Shown here: piece by piece, positions 24,021-31,695 of the stretch
Layout of the letters: each line of letters starts with the position of its first letter
How positions within the stretch are numbered: position 1 is the first letter of the stretch
DNA from: Actinospica acidithermotolerans
GTDB lineage: Bacteria; Actinomycetota; Actinomycetes; Streptomycetales; Catenulisporaceae
Assembly (NCBI RefSeq): GCF_018139625.1
Contig: NZ_JAGSOH010000019.1
Span: 1-64,000 of the forward strand
Reading direction: 5' to 3'
DNA length: 64,000 nt
Translations under genes and position numbers: made by a program
The notes under the pieces: generated by a model
The model's database searches: none
Told to the model about the DNA's origin: nothing
Seen by the model: only the letters and a program-made list of their open reading frames with translations

Positions 24021-24215
24021 GTCCTGCCTTCCGGGTAAGTGCCTCTCCGGGCGTTGCACCGGATGATTCCACACCAGCGGCCTCCATGCGCCCAGCGTGA
24101 CGTGGTTCCGAACGCGCCTCGGGGGCGACCGCCGCGGCGAGGGTGACTCCGGGGTCCGGGGCCATGAGGCCAGGGTGACGCGGCGCACGCGGCCGCGAAT
24201 GTCAGACCCCGCTAT

Positions 24216-24221
24216 TAGGCT
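24216..24221 (+). promoter_or_regulatory. -10 box for leaderless serine-hydrolase mRNA
   Basis: TAGGCT (TANNNT) ends 7 nt before the ATG at 24229, and no ribosome site is present, so transcription should start on the A of ATG. Confidence 0.5.
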
Positions 24222-24228
24222 CGCCCCC

Positions 24229-25143
24229 ATGCGAGAACTCGTTGACGCCCTGGTTCGGTCCGCCGCAGGAGAGGGCATGGAACTCTACGGCGTGCACGTC
24301 TACCGCCGCGGTGCCGAGCCGGTGGAACACAGACTGCGCTCGGACGACCGAGTCGACGTGCGGTCGGTCTCGAAGACCTTCACGTCCGTAGCGCTCGGCA
24401 TCGCCGAAGCCGAAGGCCGCCTCGCCCTCGACGACCCGGCCCTCGTGTACTATCCCGAGCTGGCCGGTTCCGCCGCGCCCGGCCTGGACCAGGTCACGCT
24501 CCGGCACTTGCTCACGATGACGTCCGGCAGCCCGCACTCCTGGTCCGCCTACGACCCCGTCGTGGTCCCGGACCTGGCCGCCGACTTCTTCGCGACCCCG
24601 CTGGCGCACGAGCCCGGCACGTATTTCAGCTACACCGGCATCGGCCCCTACATAGCGGCCCGCGCCCTGCGCGTCGCGACCGGCGCCAACGTCCGCGACT
24701 ACCTGCTGCCCCGTCTGTTCACCCCGCTGGGCATCCACAACCCCCAGTGGCACACCTGCCCCCTCGGCCACCCGGTGGCGGAAAGCGCCCTCCACCTGAC
24801 GACGTCCGAACTGGCCCGCTTCGGCCGCCTGCTGCTCGACGAGGGCCGCCACGAAGGCCGACAGCTGATCCCCGCCGAATACTGCGCACGCATCGCGACA
24901 GAGACCGTGTCGACCGTGCGGGACCCAGCGTACGAAGGCTTCCGGCTCTCGGACCGTTACGGCCTCGGCGTCTGGTGCACCCCCGGGGACAGAACGTACA
25001 AGATGGCAGGCCGCTACGGTCAGCTCTGCATAGTCTGCCCGGACAAGGAAGCGGTGGTGACCGTGACGGCGCACGTGGAAGGGGGCTCCGGGCGAACCTC
25101 GATAACGGCCCTCGTAGACGAGGAGATCGTGAGCCGCCTATGA
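24229..25143 (+). CDS. Serine hydrolase of the beta-lactamase/class C family
   Basis: 304 aa. The catalytic SxxK is Ser46-Val-Ser-Lys49 in VRSVSKTFTSVALGIAE. The Tyr motif is YTG in FSYTGIGPYIAA (usually YxN; here Gly replaces Asn). The third motif is weak (YKMAGRYGQLCIVCPD). Family blocks VTLRHLLTMTSG and SALHLTTSELARFGRLLL are clear. No signal peptide: a cytoplasmic esterase-type member, not a secreted beta-lactamase. The start at 24229 is preferred over ATG 24199 because a -10 box ends just before it. Confidence 0.85.
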   Translation: MRELVDALVRSAAGEGMELYGVHVYRRGAEPVEHRLRSDDRVDVRSVSKTFTSVALGIAEAEGRLALDDPALVYYPELAGSAAPGLDQVTLRHLLTMTSGSPHSWSAYDPVVVPDLAADFFATPLAHEPGTYFSYTGIGPYIAARALRVATGANVRDYLLPRLFTPLGIHNPQWHTCPLGHPVAESALHLTTSELARFGRLLLDEGRHEGRQLIPAEYCARIATETVSTVRDPAYEGFRLSDRYGLGVWCTPGDRTYKMAGRYGQLCIVCPDKEAVVTVTAHVEGGSGRTSITALVDEEIVSRL

Positions 25144-25272
25144 AGGCGGCCGCTCCTCGAAAGCGGCAGCGCCCGTCCGCACTCGGGCGGGCGGACAGGC
25201 GGCCAGCTCCGGCGGCCGCCGTGGACGCTCCGGCGGTGCGAGGTGTGACCACGGCGCCTGTGAAAATGCCTG

Positions 25273-25286
25273 TGACAACGTTGTCA
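25273..25286. promoter_or_regulatory. LacI-type palindrome
   Basis: Perfect 14-bp palindrome TGACAACGTTGTCA with the central CG usual for LacI-family operators. It sits 5 bp before the branched inverted-repeat element. No LacI gene is in the window. Confidence 0.6.
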
Positions 25287-25290
25287 TGCC

Positions 25291-25418
25291 ATTCCAGACA
25301 GCCCCGGACAGCAGACAGCCCGCAGGTCGCTTCCTGCCGGATCGGTGCGCAACCGCACCGGTCCGGCAGGCACCGTGGACGAGACGGTGGATCTGCGGGC
25401 CGGGTGTCTGTCTGGAAT
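25291..25418. repeat. 128-bp branched inverted-repeat element (structured RNA or MITE)
   Basis: Outer stem ATTCCAGACAG / CTGTCTGGAAT (11 bp, perfect, at both ends). Second stem CCCGCAG (25319-25325) / CTGCGGG (25393-25399). A long hairpin CCTGCCGGA-CGGTGCG / CGCACCG-TCCGGCAGG at 25333-25370 has one mismatch and a 4-nt loop. A third hairpin is CACCGT/ACGGTG at 25371-25389. All arms are nested, giving a multi-branch fold on either strand. No transposase, and no obvious target duplication flanks it. I do not recognise a known RNA family. Confidence 0.6.
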
Positions 25419-25499
25419 TCGCCTACCGCCGGTCACCACGACGGGTCGGCCGGCGGCTAGCGGACAGCCACCTCACGCGTCCTGAAACTACACAAGTCA

Positions 25500-25514
25500 G
25501 GATCACCTCCTTTC
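25500..25514 (-). promoter_or_regulatory. Maximal Shine-Dalgarno block (complement of 16S 3' tail)
   Basis: Minus strand GAAAGGAGGTGATCC, fully complementary to the 16S rRNA terminus over 15 nt. It is followed 12 nt after the GGAGG by GTG-TAG, a start directly followed by stop, so no peptide is encoded from the expected spacing. A hairpin TCCTGA/TCAGGA overlaps its 3' edge. Confidence 0.5.
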
Positions 25515-25559
25515 GGTGTGCCTCACACGCTATGCACGCCGCGGGAGAGACGCAAGGGA

Positions 25560-25783
25560 TTATTTGATCTGCGCGTAGCTCGTGTACGTGATCCCGCCCC
25601 GGAACGACTTCGCCGCGAGCGGCCGCAGCCGCGGCACGACGTACCCGTCGGGGAACAGCCGCCGCCCGCGACCATCAGGTCCGACGGATCCTCGCCGCCC
25701 TGGCCCTGCGGATCGAACCAGTCGTCGAGCATCTCGATCGAGCCGTCGACGGTGATGTTCTGCGTGATGGCCAGCGTGCGCAT
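25560..25783 (-). pseudogene. Decayed DHFR-like (RibD C-terminal domain) gene
   Basis: The first 36 codons are intact and typical of the dihydrofolate-reductase-like RibD-C family: MRTLAITQNITVDGS, then EMLDDWFDPQGQG. The frame then jumps: in another frame the DNA encodes the family's C-terminus (RRLFPDGYVVPRL, KSFRGGITYTSYAQIK, stop at 25560). Intact members are about 180 residues, so roughly 110 internal codons were deleted and the junction (about 25665-25680) is out of frame. GGAG before the ATG survives. Non-functional. Confidence 0.85.
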
Positions 25784-25957
25784 GACAGCTCCTTAGTCTG
25801 AGGGCCCCACTGATTTCACGTCGCGCCCGCCCTGGGTCTCGGCCATCCGCATCAGCATTACCTGTTGTGAAGCTGAAGTCGACGAGGTGGGCGCGTGCGA
25901 CTTATCTTGACCGATTACCCGGTGCCATGAACTGGGGCGCCGCGTGATACTCCCGGA

Positions 25958-27562
25958 ATGACGATGATGTCTCAGCGCTTGTCAACTCGCCACGCCAGGG
26001 CGACGATCGCTCTCGCCTGTGTCGGGGTGTTCGTCTCCTACCTGCCCGTCGTCGGGGTCTCGACCGCCCTCCCGGTGATTCAACAGGCGCTCAACGCGTC
26101 GACAGCCGGACTGCAGTGGATCACCGACGCGTTCATCCTGCCGACCACCGCGCTCCTGCTCTCCTTCGGTGTGATCGGCGATCTGTTCGGACGCAAGAAG
26201 GTCTACCTGGCCGGACTCGGCTTCACGGTGATCGGCTGCCTGATCGCGCTGACCGCGCACAGCGTGCTGCAGGTGTGCATCGGGCAGGCGCTGACCGGCG
26301 TCGGCACGGCCGCCCTGCTGCCGTCGACGATCGGCCTGATCGCGCACGTGTGCCCGGACCACCGGGCGCGGGCGAAGGCTATCGCCGCGTGGACGGCGTC
26401 GCTGGGGCTCGGGCTGACGCTCGGGCCGCTGATCAACGGGCAGATCCTCGAGCACGTCGGCTGGCGCTGGATCTTCCTGCCGACGCTCGTGCTCGGCGCG
26501 GCCATCGCCGTGCTCGGCGCGTTGACGGTGGCCGATTCACGGTCCGACCGTGAGCGGCACCTCGACATGCCCGGCCAGATCCTCGCGGTCGTCGGCATCA
26601 CCGGCCTGGTGTACGGCGTGATCGAGGGCGGCGGAACGGCCGGCTGGAGCTCCCCGCTGGTCATCGGCGCGTTCGTGCTGGCGGCTGTGGCGCTCGTCGC
26701 CTTCGTGTTCGTCGAGCGCGACACGTACCCGATGCTGAATCTGCGCCTCTTCCGCTCGCCGGCGTTCTCCGGCGCCGCCGTCGTCATGGCGGTGCTGCTG
26801 TTCGCTCAGGTCGGCCTGGTGTTCGCACTCAGCGAGTACTTCGGCCTGGTACGCGGCGCCTCCGCCTGGGACATCGGCGTGCGGCTGATCGCGCTCAACG
26901 GATTCACCGTCGTCCTCGGCCCGCTGGTCGGCCGGATGATGAACCGCCTCAACGCCGGGCTGGTGCTGTTCATCGGCCTGCTCATCGCGGGCGTCGGCGC
27001 CCTGCTGGTGAACCTCATCGACGCCGGCACGAGCACGCTCAAGGCCGCGCTCGTCATCGGCGTGCTGGGCATCGGGATCGCGCTCGCGATGGCGCCGATC
27101 ACCACCATCGCCGTCGACAGCGTCCCGCGCCGCCTCGCGGCGACCGCCGGGTCCGCCAACAGCGCGCTGCGGCAGATCGGCAGCGCGCTCGGCCCGGCGA
27201 TCTTCGGCGTGATCCTCACGGACCGGACGCTGGCCACGCTTCCCGGCCACCTCGCCGCCACCGGTCTGAGCCAGGCCGACCAGGGGCAGATCAACGGCAC
27301 GGTGTCGGCCGTCGGCATCCAGGCGGGCGCGTTCCTGCACCTGTCGACGGAGCAGTCCACCGGACAGGCGCTCGCGGCGTACGGCGAGAGCTTCACCGAC
27401 GCGCTGCACACGTGCGCCTGGGTCGGCGGTATCGGCATCCTCGCCGCCGCGGCCGTCTCGCTCGTGCTGATCGGCGTGCGCAAGCGCAGCGGCGATGGGA
27501 ACGCGGACGACGGCGTTGCCGGGGCGGACTCGACTCCCGCCGCCCGGGAAGCGGTCCGCTGA
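25958..27562 (+). CDS. MFS multidrug exporter, DHA2 (EmrB/QacA) type
   Basis: 534 aa, 14 predicted membrane helices. Motif A-like FGVIGDLFGRKKVYLAGL sits between helices 2 and 3, and the motif-C-like ASLGLGLTLGPLINGQIL in helix 5 marks antiporters. The family start PVVGVSTALPVIQQALNASTAGLQWITDAF is typical of drug/H+ antiporters. A short acidic, disordered C-terminal tail follows. Start at ATG 25958; the ribosome site is weak and GATACT ends 6 nt before, so a leaderless message is possible. A strong terminator follows. Confidence 0.93.
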   Translation: MTMMSQRLSTRHARATIALACVGVFVSYLPVVGVSTALPVIQQALNASTAGLQWITDAFILPTTALLLSFGVIGDLFGRKKVYLAGLGFTVIGCLIALTAHSVLQVCIGQALTGVGTAALLPSTIGLIAHVCPDHRARAKAIAAWTASLGLGLTLGPLINGQILEHVGWRWIFLPTLVLGAAIAVLGALTVADSRSDRERHLDMPGQILAVVGITGLVYGVIEGGGTAGWSSPLVIGAFVLAAVALVAFVFVERDTYPMLNLRLFRSPAFSGAAVVMAVLLFAQVGLVFALSEYFGLVRGASAWDIGVRLIALNGFTVVLGPLVGRMMNRLNAGLVLFIGLLIAGVGALLVNLIDAGTSTLKAALVIGVLGIGIALAMAPITTIAVDSVPRRLAATAGSANSALRQIGSALGPAIFGVILTDRTLATLPGHLAATGLSQADQGQINGTVSAVGIQAGAFLHLSTEQSTGQALAAYGESFTDALHTCAWVGGIGILAAAAVSLVLIGVRKRSGDGNADDGVAGADSTPAAREAVR

Positions 27563-27608
27563 CGGGGACGATGGAAGAAGGCTGACGGGGACGATGGAGG
27601 AAAGAAGT

Positions 27609-27660
27609 CGCCGGAGGTCGGTGCGTCGCGGCAATCGCCGGTCCGCACCGACCTCCGGCG
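27609..27660 (+). terminator. Terminator after MFS exporter
   Basis: Perfect 17-bp stem CGCCGGAGGTCGGTGCG / CGCACCGACCTCCGGCG, loop 18 nt, followed by TTTCG. Confidence 0.9.
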
Positions 27661-27700
27661 TTTCGTGCGACCTGCTGCGGCGTTAGGTATCGGCCTCCGC

Positions 27701-27845
27701 CGTTACGCGCCGACTTCCGCCGTTCCGCTGCCCCCGACCGTTACGCACCGACCTCCGCCGTTCCGCGGCGCCCCCCGACCGTTACGCACCGACCTCCGCC
27801 GTTCCGCTGCCCCCGACCGTTACGCGCCGACCTCCGGCGGTACGT
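27701..27845. repeat. Tandem repeats derived from the 3' end of the citryl-CoA-lyase-like gene
   Basis: Three adjacent units of 38, 41 and 38 bp (27701-27738, 27739-27779, 27780-27817), each starting CGTTACGC and containing CCGACYTCCGCCGTTCCGC, plus a partial fourth unit that contains the stop codon and last codons of the gene at 27820. Units are contiguous, so it is not a CRISPR. The core CGCACCGACCTCCG also matches the neighbouring terminator arm. Confidence 0.8.
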
Positions 27846-28611
27846 AGCGGGCGTTGCGGTCCACGGTCAGGTAGATCGAGTTGGCGACAGGTCGGGTGAT
27901 CTCCTCGGCGATGTGCCCGATCAGCCCGGCGCAGCGGGCCAGCAGCACCGCGGCCCGTAGCAGTTCCTGGGGCAGGCCGAGGTCCGCGAGGGCGGCGCCG
28001 CTGACTCCGGCGCCGTTCAGCGGCAGGGTCTTGCCGAGCACGTCGGGGTGCACGCGGCCGATCGCCTCGAACAGCGCCAGGTGCGGGCCGTAGAGCTGCT
28101 CCTCGTGCGCGATCTCGATCAGGCGGGGGGTTCGCGGGTCGCGTTCCTTGTGCACGGGGTGGCCGAGTCCGGGCACGAACTTTCCGGCCGCCTTGCTCCG
28201 CGCGACCGCGGCGCGCGCGAGTTCGTCCCACGCCGCGTCGTCCTTCGGCAGGTCGGGGGCATCCGCGAGCACGTCGGCCAAGTAGCGTCCGGTGTCCTCG
28301 GTGACGCCGAGGAACCGCGAGCCGCCGCCGAGCAGTCCGGCGGCGAGCGCGCCCTGCACGGCGTCGGGGGCGCTGAGGTACGTCAGGCGCGCGGCGATCG
28401 CGGTGGGGGTGAAGCCGTGGTCGGCCAGACCGATCAGCACCGCCTCGAACAGCCGCGCCTCGCCGGGGGTCGGGCGGCGGCGCGTGATCAGCCAGAACGC
28501 CAGCTCGCCGAAGCCGACCTCGCCCATCAGATCGCCGGCCACGTCCTGGCCGAGCAGGAAGATGTGCTCGGCGTCCGAGGTGCCGAGCGAGGTGGGGTAT
28601 TGGAGCGTCAC
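27820..28611 (-). CDS. Citryl-CoA-lyase-like / short citrate-synthase-family enzyme
   Basis: 263 aa, much shorter than true citrate synthase (about 370-430 aa) but the size of citryl-CoA lyases. The catalytic-His block GLGHPVHKERDPRTPRL is the citryl-CoA-lyase version of the synthase GHRVYK motif, and FGELAFWLITRRRPTPGEA resembles the family N-terminus. The expected reaction is retro-Claisen cleavage of a 2-hydroxy-polycarboxyl-CoA to acetyl-CoA plus an oxo-acid. GTG start in a 4-nt GTGA overlap with the CoA-transferase stop, so the pair is translationally coupled and likely consecutive: activation, then cleavage. Confidence 0.85.
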   Translation of the reverse strand: MTLQYPTSLGTSDAEHIFLLGQDVAGDLMGEVGFGELAFWLITRRRPTPGEARLFEAVLIGLADHGFTPTAIAARLTYLSAPDAVQGALAAGLLGGGSRFLGVTEDTGRYLADVLADAPDLPKDDAAWDELARAAVARSKAAGKFVPGLGHPVHKERDPRTPRLIEIAHEEQLYGPHLALFEAIGRVHPDVLGKTLPLNGAGVSGAALADLGLPQELLRAAVLLARCAGLIGHIAEEITRPVANSIYLTVDRNARYVPPEVGA

Positions 28612-29795
28612 GGCGTGCTTCCTTCGTGTGCGGGGGAGGCGAGCCCGAGCCAGGCGCGGATCTCGTCGCCGTGCTCGCCGAGGGCCGGGGGAGCGAGGTC
28701 GTAGCGGGCGGGGGTCTCGGAGAGCCGGATCGGGTTGCGCACGGTCGGCACGTCGCCAGCCCGCACGACCGGCTCCAGGCCGAGCTCCTCGGCGAGTTCC
28801 ACGCCGCCGCGCACGTCGTTGATCGGGCCGCACGGCACGCCCGCGTCGCTCAGCACCCGGAACCATTCCCGCGCCGACCTGGTCGCGAGCCGTTCGAGCA
28901 GCAGCGGGCGCAGCTGCTCGCGGTTGTCGTTGCGCCGGCCGACGGTCGCGAACCGCGCGTCGTCGGCGAGTTCCGGCACGTCGAGCGCGGCGGCGAGTTT
29001 CCGGAACTGGCTGTCGTTGCCCGCCGCGACGATGAGCTCGCCGTCGCCGGTGGGCAGGGGCTCGTACGGGAACAGGCTCAGGTGCGCATTGCCCATCCGC
29101 CCCGGGACGACCCCGCCCGCGACGTACGCCGAGGTCTGATTCACCAGCGCGGACAGGGCCGTGGACAGCAGGTTCGTCTCGACGTGCTGGCCGAGTCCGG
29201 TCGCGTCCCGGTGGTGCAGCGCGGCGAGGATGCCGATCGCCGAGTGCAGGCCGGTCATCACGTCGAAGACGGAGATTCCGGCGCGGTACGGCGGTCCGTC
29301 GGGGCCGCCGGTCAGGCTCATCAGCCCGGACATGCCCTGCACCAGCAGGTCGTAGCCGGGCAGCGAGGCGCCGGCCGCCGTGCCGAATCCGCTGATGGAG
29401 CAGTAGATGCTGCGCTCGTTCAGGGCTCTGACGGACTCGTAGCCGAGCCCGAACCTGTCCAGCCCGCCGGGCTTGAAGTTGTGGATGAACACGTCGGCGC
29501 GCTCCGCGAGCGCGCGGGCCACCTTCAGGTCCTCGGCGTCGCCGAGGTCGAGCACGATCGAGCGCTTGTTGCGGTTGACCGCCAGGTAGTAGGTGCCGGT
29601 GTCGCCGCGCCGCGGGGGCACCCAGTGCCGGGTGTCGTCGCCGCTCGGGCCCTCCACCTTGATCACCTCGGCGCCGAGGTCGGCGAGCAGCATCGTGGCG
29701 TACGGCCCGGCGAGCACCCGGGAGAAGTCGGCGATCAGGATTCCGGACAGGGGGCCCGGGGCCGGCTCGGCCAGGTCCCGCCGCTCGCTCGTCAT
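28608..29795 (-). CDS. CaiB/BaiF (class III) CoA-transferase
   Basis: 395 aa. Family hallmarks: ILIADFSRVLAGPYATMLLADLGAEVIKVE, NRNKRSIVLDL, FIHNFKPGGLDRFGLGYE, and the catalytic-Asp block GISVFDVMTGLHSAIGILAAL. It moves CoA from an acyl-CoA donor to a carboxylic acid via an aspartyl-CoA intermediate. The start at 29795 has GGAGG upstream. First gene of a two-gene operon with the citryl-CoA-lyase-like enzyme; its promoter holds the palindrome CGGACA-TC-TGTCCG, the same site as before the dioxygenase operon. The acid is unknown, but context suggests a ring-cleavage-derived hydroxy-polycarboxylate. Confidence 0.92.
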   Translation of the reverse strand: MTSERRDLAEPAPGPLSGILIADFSRVLAGPYATMLLADLGAEVIKVEGPSGDDTRHWVPPRRGDTGTYYLAVNRNKRSIVLDLGDAEDLKVARALAERADVFIHNFKPGGLDRFGLGYESVRALNERSIYCSISGFGTAAGASLPGYDLLVQGMSGLMSLTGGPDGPPYRAGISVFDVMTGLHSAIGILAALHHRDATGLGQHVETNLLSTALSALVNQTSAYVAGGVVPGRMGNAHLSLFPYEPLPTGDGELIVAAGNDSQFRKLAAALDVPELADDARFATVGRRNDNREQLRPLLLERLATRSAREWFRVLSDAGVPCGPINDVRGGVELAEELGLEPVVRAGDVPTVRNPIRLSETPARYDLAPPALGEHGDEIRAWLGLASPAHEGSTP

Positions 29796-29848
29796 GGCGA
29801 CCTCCGCTCCCGGGGTGGATCACCCCGATCCGCGAGGTGACCGCTGTA

Positions 29849-29862
29849 CGGACATCTGTCCG
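29849..29862. promoter_or_regulatory. IclR operator, CoA-transferase promoter
   Basis: Perfect arms CGGACA / TGTCCG around TC; 53 bp upstream of the CoA-transferase start. Same arms as the site at 30792-30805. Confidence 0.85.
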
Positions 29863-29903
29863 AAACTCTCGTCGCTCCTCGATCGCTTGTCAAGGAGCGC
29901 CGG

Positions 29904-30704
29904 TCAGCGGCGTTCCGCCTGCGGTCGCGACTGCCACAGCGCCCACTCCGCGGAGACCTCGCCGGCCGCGTGCAGCAGCTTCGGCAGGTATTCGCCGGTC
30001 AGCGTGGCGACGCTGGTCTCGGCCGCGTGCACGGTCACGTTCATCGCCGCGCGGACCCGGCCGTCGCCGTCCCGCACCGGCACCGCCACGGAGCGGACGC
30101 CCGGCGCGAGCTCCTCGTCGGCCAGCGCCCAGCCGCGCGCCCGGACCGTGCGCAGCTCCTGCTCGATCTCCGCGGGGCCGCGTTCGGCGGTCGGCGCGAG
30201 GCCCGACCTGCTCGGCTCCTTCAGAGTCTCCACCAGCTCGTTCGGGTCGAGCGCGGCGAGCAGCACCTTGCCCTGCGAGGTGCGCAGCGCCGGGAACCTC
30301 GTGCCGATCTGCACCCGCAGCGCGATGATCTTCGGCACCGAGACGCGGGCCACGTAGACGATGTCCGAGCCGTCGAGCTGGCTCATCGAGCTCGACTCGC
30401 CGGTCTGCGCCACCAGTTCCTCGAGGTGCGGCCGCGCGATGTCCCACAGGCCGAGCGAGCCGACGTACGCCATGCCCAGGCGCAGCACCCGCGGCGTGAG
30501 CACGTACCCGCCGCCGTCCGCCCGCACGTAGCCGAGCTCCTCCAGCGTGAGCAGCAGCCGGCGCGCGGTCGGCCTGGCCAGATCGGCGGCGGCCGCGATC
30601 TCGCTCAGCGTCATCCGCGGCCGCGTCTCGTCGAAGCACGCCAGCACGTCGAGACCGCGGGCCAGCGCCTCGACGAAGTCGGGGCCGGTGCCACGTCGTA
30701 CCAC
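29904..30704 (-). CDS. IclR-family regulator of aromatic-degradation island
   Basis: 266 aa. The N-terminal winged helix (FVEALARGLDVLACF, LSEIAAAADLARPTARRLLLTLEELGYV) and C-terminal effector domain (ETGESSSMSQLDGSDIVYVARV, RFPALRTSQGKVLLAAL, RGWALADEELAPGVRSVAVPV) match the PcaR/PcaU-type subgroup that controls aromatic-acid pathways. The GTG at 30704 is chosen because GGAGG lies 6 nt before it and the HTH begins about 10 residues in. It sits between the two catabolic operons, each preceded by the same palindrome; activation or repression cannot be told apart. Confidence 0.92.
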   Translation of the reverse strand: MVRRGTGPDFVEALARGLDVLACFDETRPRMTLSEIAAAADLARPTARRLLLTLEELGYVRADGGGYVLTPRVLRLGMAYVGSLGLWDIARPHLEELVAQTGESSSMSQLDGSDIVYVARVSVPKIIALRVQIGTRFPALRTSQGKVLLAALDPNELVETLKEPSRSGLAPTAERGPAEIEQELRTVRARGWALADEELAPGVRSVAVPVRDGDGRVRAAMNVTVHAAETSVATLTGEYLPKLLHAAGEVSAEWALWQSRPQAERR

Positions 30705-30791
30705 TGCACACCTCCGAGCGGGGGATCCGTCCGCCCCAAGACTATTGACATTACCGACCGCCTGGCGCAGGGTTCGGGTAGCGCCGCTCTG

Positions 30792-30805
30792 CGGACAGTT
30801 GTCCG
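30792..30805. promoter_or_regulatory. IclR operator, dioxygenase promoter
   Basis: Perfect arms CGGACA / TGTCCG around GT, ending 29 bp before the dioxygenase start and 87 bp from the iclR start; matches 29849-29862. Confidence 0.85.
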
Positions 30806-30834
30806 ATCGTACTCCCGGCTGGAAGGAGGGGCCC

Positions 30835-31695
30835 GTGGCGAAGCTCGTCGCCATCCTGGCCACCACGCACCATCCGTTCTACTACCGCACCAGCCGGCTG
30901 CCCGCCGAGCAGGCGCCGCCGTTTGCGGCCGAGTGGGTGCGGAAGGTCGCCGCCTACCGGGAGACGCTGACCCGGGTGCGCCCGGACGTGCTCGTCATGG
31001 TCGGCTCCGACCACTTCCACCAGCTCTGGCTGGACAACATGCCGCAGTTCCTGGTCGGCAAGGCGCCCTTCTACGACGCGAACTACTACAACGAGGAGCG
31101 CGAATTCGGGCTGCCGCGATTGCTGCTCATGGGGCACGAGGAGCTGTCCGCGTACATCCTGCGCGAGGGCATCGACCGCGGCTTCGACCTCGCGTTCTCC
31201 AACGAGCTGCGCGTCGACCACTCGATCACCTGCCCGATCCTGACGGTGCGTCCGGACAACGATCTTCCGGTGGTGCCGATCTACACCAACATCTTCGCGC
31301 CGCCGCTGCCGCGCCCCGAGCGCTTCGTCGCACTCGGGCGCACGCTGCGCGAGCTGATCGACTCCTGGCCGAGCCACCTGCGCGTCGCCGCGATCGGCAC
31401 CGGGCACCTCTCGCTGGAGCTCGGCGGCCCGCGCCAGTTCGGCCCGCACGGCCCCGACCCCGAGTTCGACGCGAGGGCCGTCGAGTGGATCGCCAAGGGG
31501 GACATCGACGGCTGCCTAGCGAACGTGACGCTCGAGAGCCTGCACGAGCCGGGCAACGCGACGCACGGGTTCATGGATTTCATGCTGATGATGGGCCTCG
31601 CCGGCTACGCCGAGGCCGACTACGCGGACAGCCTCGACCTGTTCCACACGATGGAGGCCTACTTCACCTGGTACCCGAACGGAGCCGACGCGTGA
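30835..31695 (+). CDS. Class III extradiol dioxygenase, LigB-like catalytic subunit
   Basis: 286 aa, GTG start with AAGGAGGGG upstream. It belongs to the LigB/DODA/gallate-dioxygenase superfamily of Fe(II) ring-cleaving enzymes. The iron-site His are at the family positions: TTHHPFYY at residues 10-17 and GSDHFHQLW at about 58-65. The second-shell and substrate region shows SNELRVDHSITCPIL and AIGTGHLSLELGG. Stop and next start overlap (GTGA), coupling it to the LigA-like subunit. The ring substrate is unknown; a protocatechuate/gallate-type catechol acid or a heteroaromatic relative is likely. Confidence 0.9.
   Translation: MAKLVAILATTHHPFYYRTSRLPAEQAPPFAAEWVRKVAAYRETLTRVRPDVLVMVGSDHFHQLWLDNMPQFLVGKAPFYDANYYNEEREFGLPRLLLMGHEELSAYILREGIDRGFDLAFSNELRVDHSITCPILTVRPDNDLPVVPIYTNIFAPPLPRPERFVALGRTLRELIDSWPSHLRVAAIGTGHLSLELGGPRQFGPHGPDPEFDARAVEWIAKGDIDGCLANVTLESLHEPGNATHGFMDFMLMMGLAGYAEADYADSLDLFHTMEAYFTWYPNGADA

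Larger units (their letters stand above)
25144..25559. other. Gene-free structured region
   Basis: 416 bp with no supportable gene. In order it contains a LacI-type palindrome (25273-25286), a branched inverted-repeat element (25291-25418), a small hairpin (TCCTGA 25480-25485 / TCAGGA 25497-25502) and a 15-base block complementary to the 16S rRNA tail (25500-25514). Confidence 0.6.

Noticed and set aside
24229-25143. Beta-lactamase resistance gene
   Set aside because: No signal peptide, altered Tyr motif and a weak third motif; an esterase-type family member is likelier.
25500-25514. Fragment of a 16S rRNA gene
   Set aside because: The match is only 15 nt of the 3' tail with no upstream rRNA similarity.
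27701-27845. CRISPR array
   Set aside because: Units are contiguous without spacers and derive from the adjacent gene end; no cas genes.
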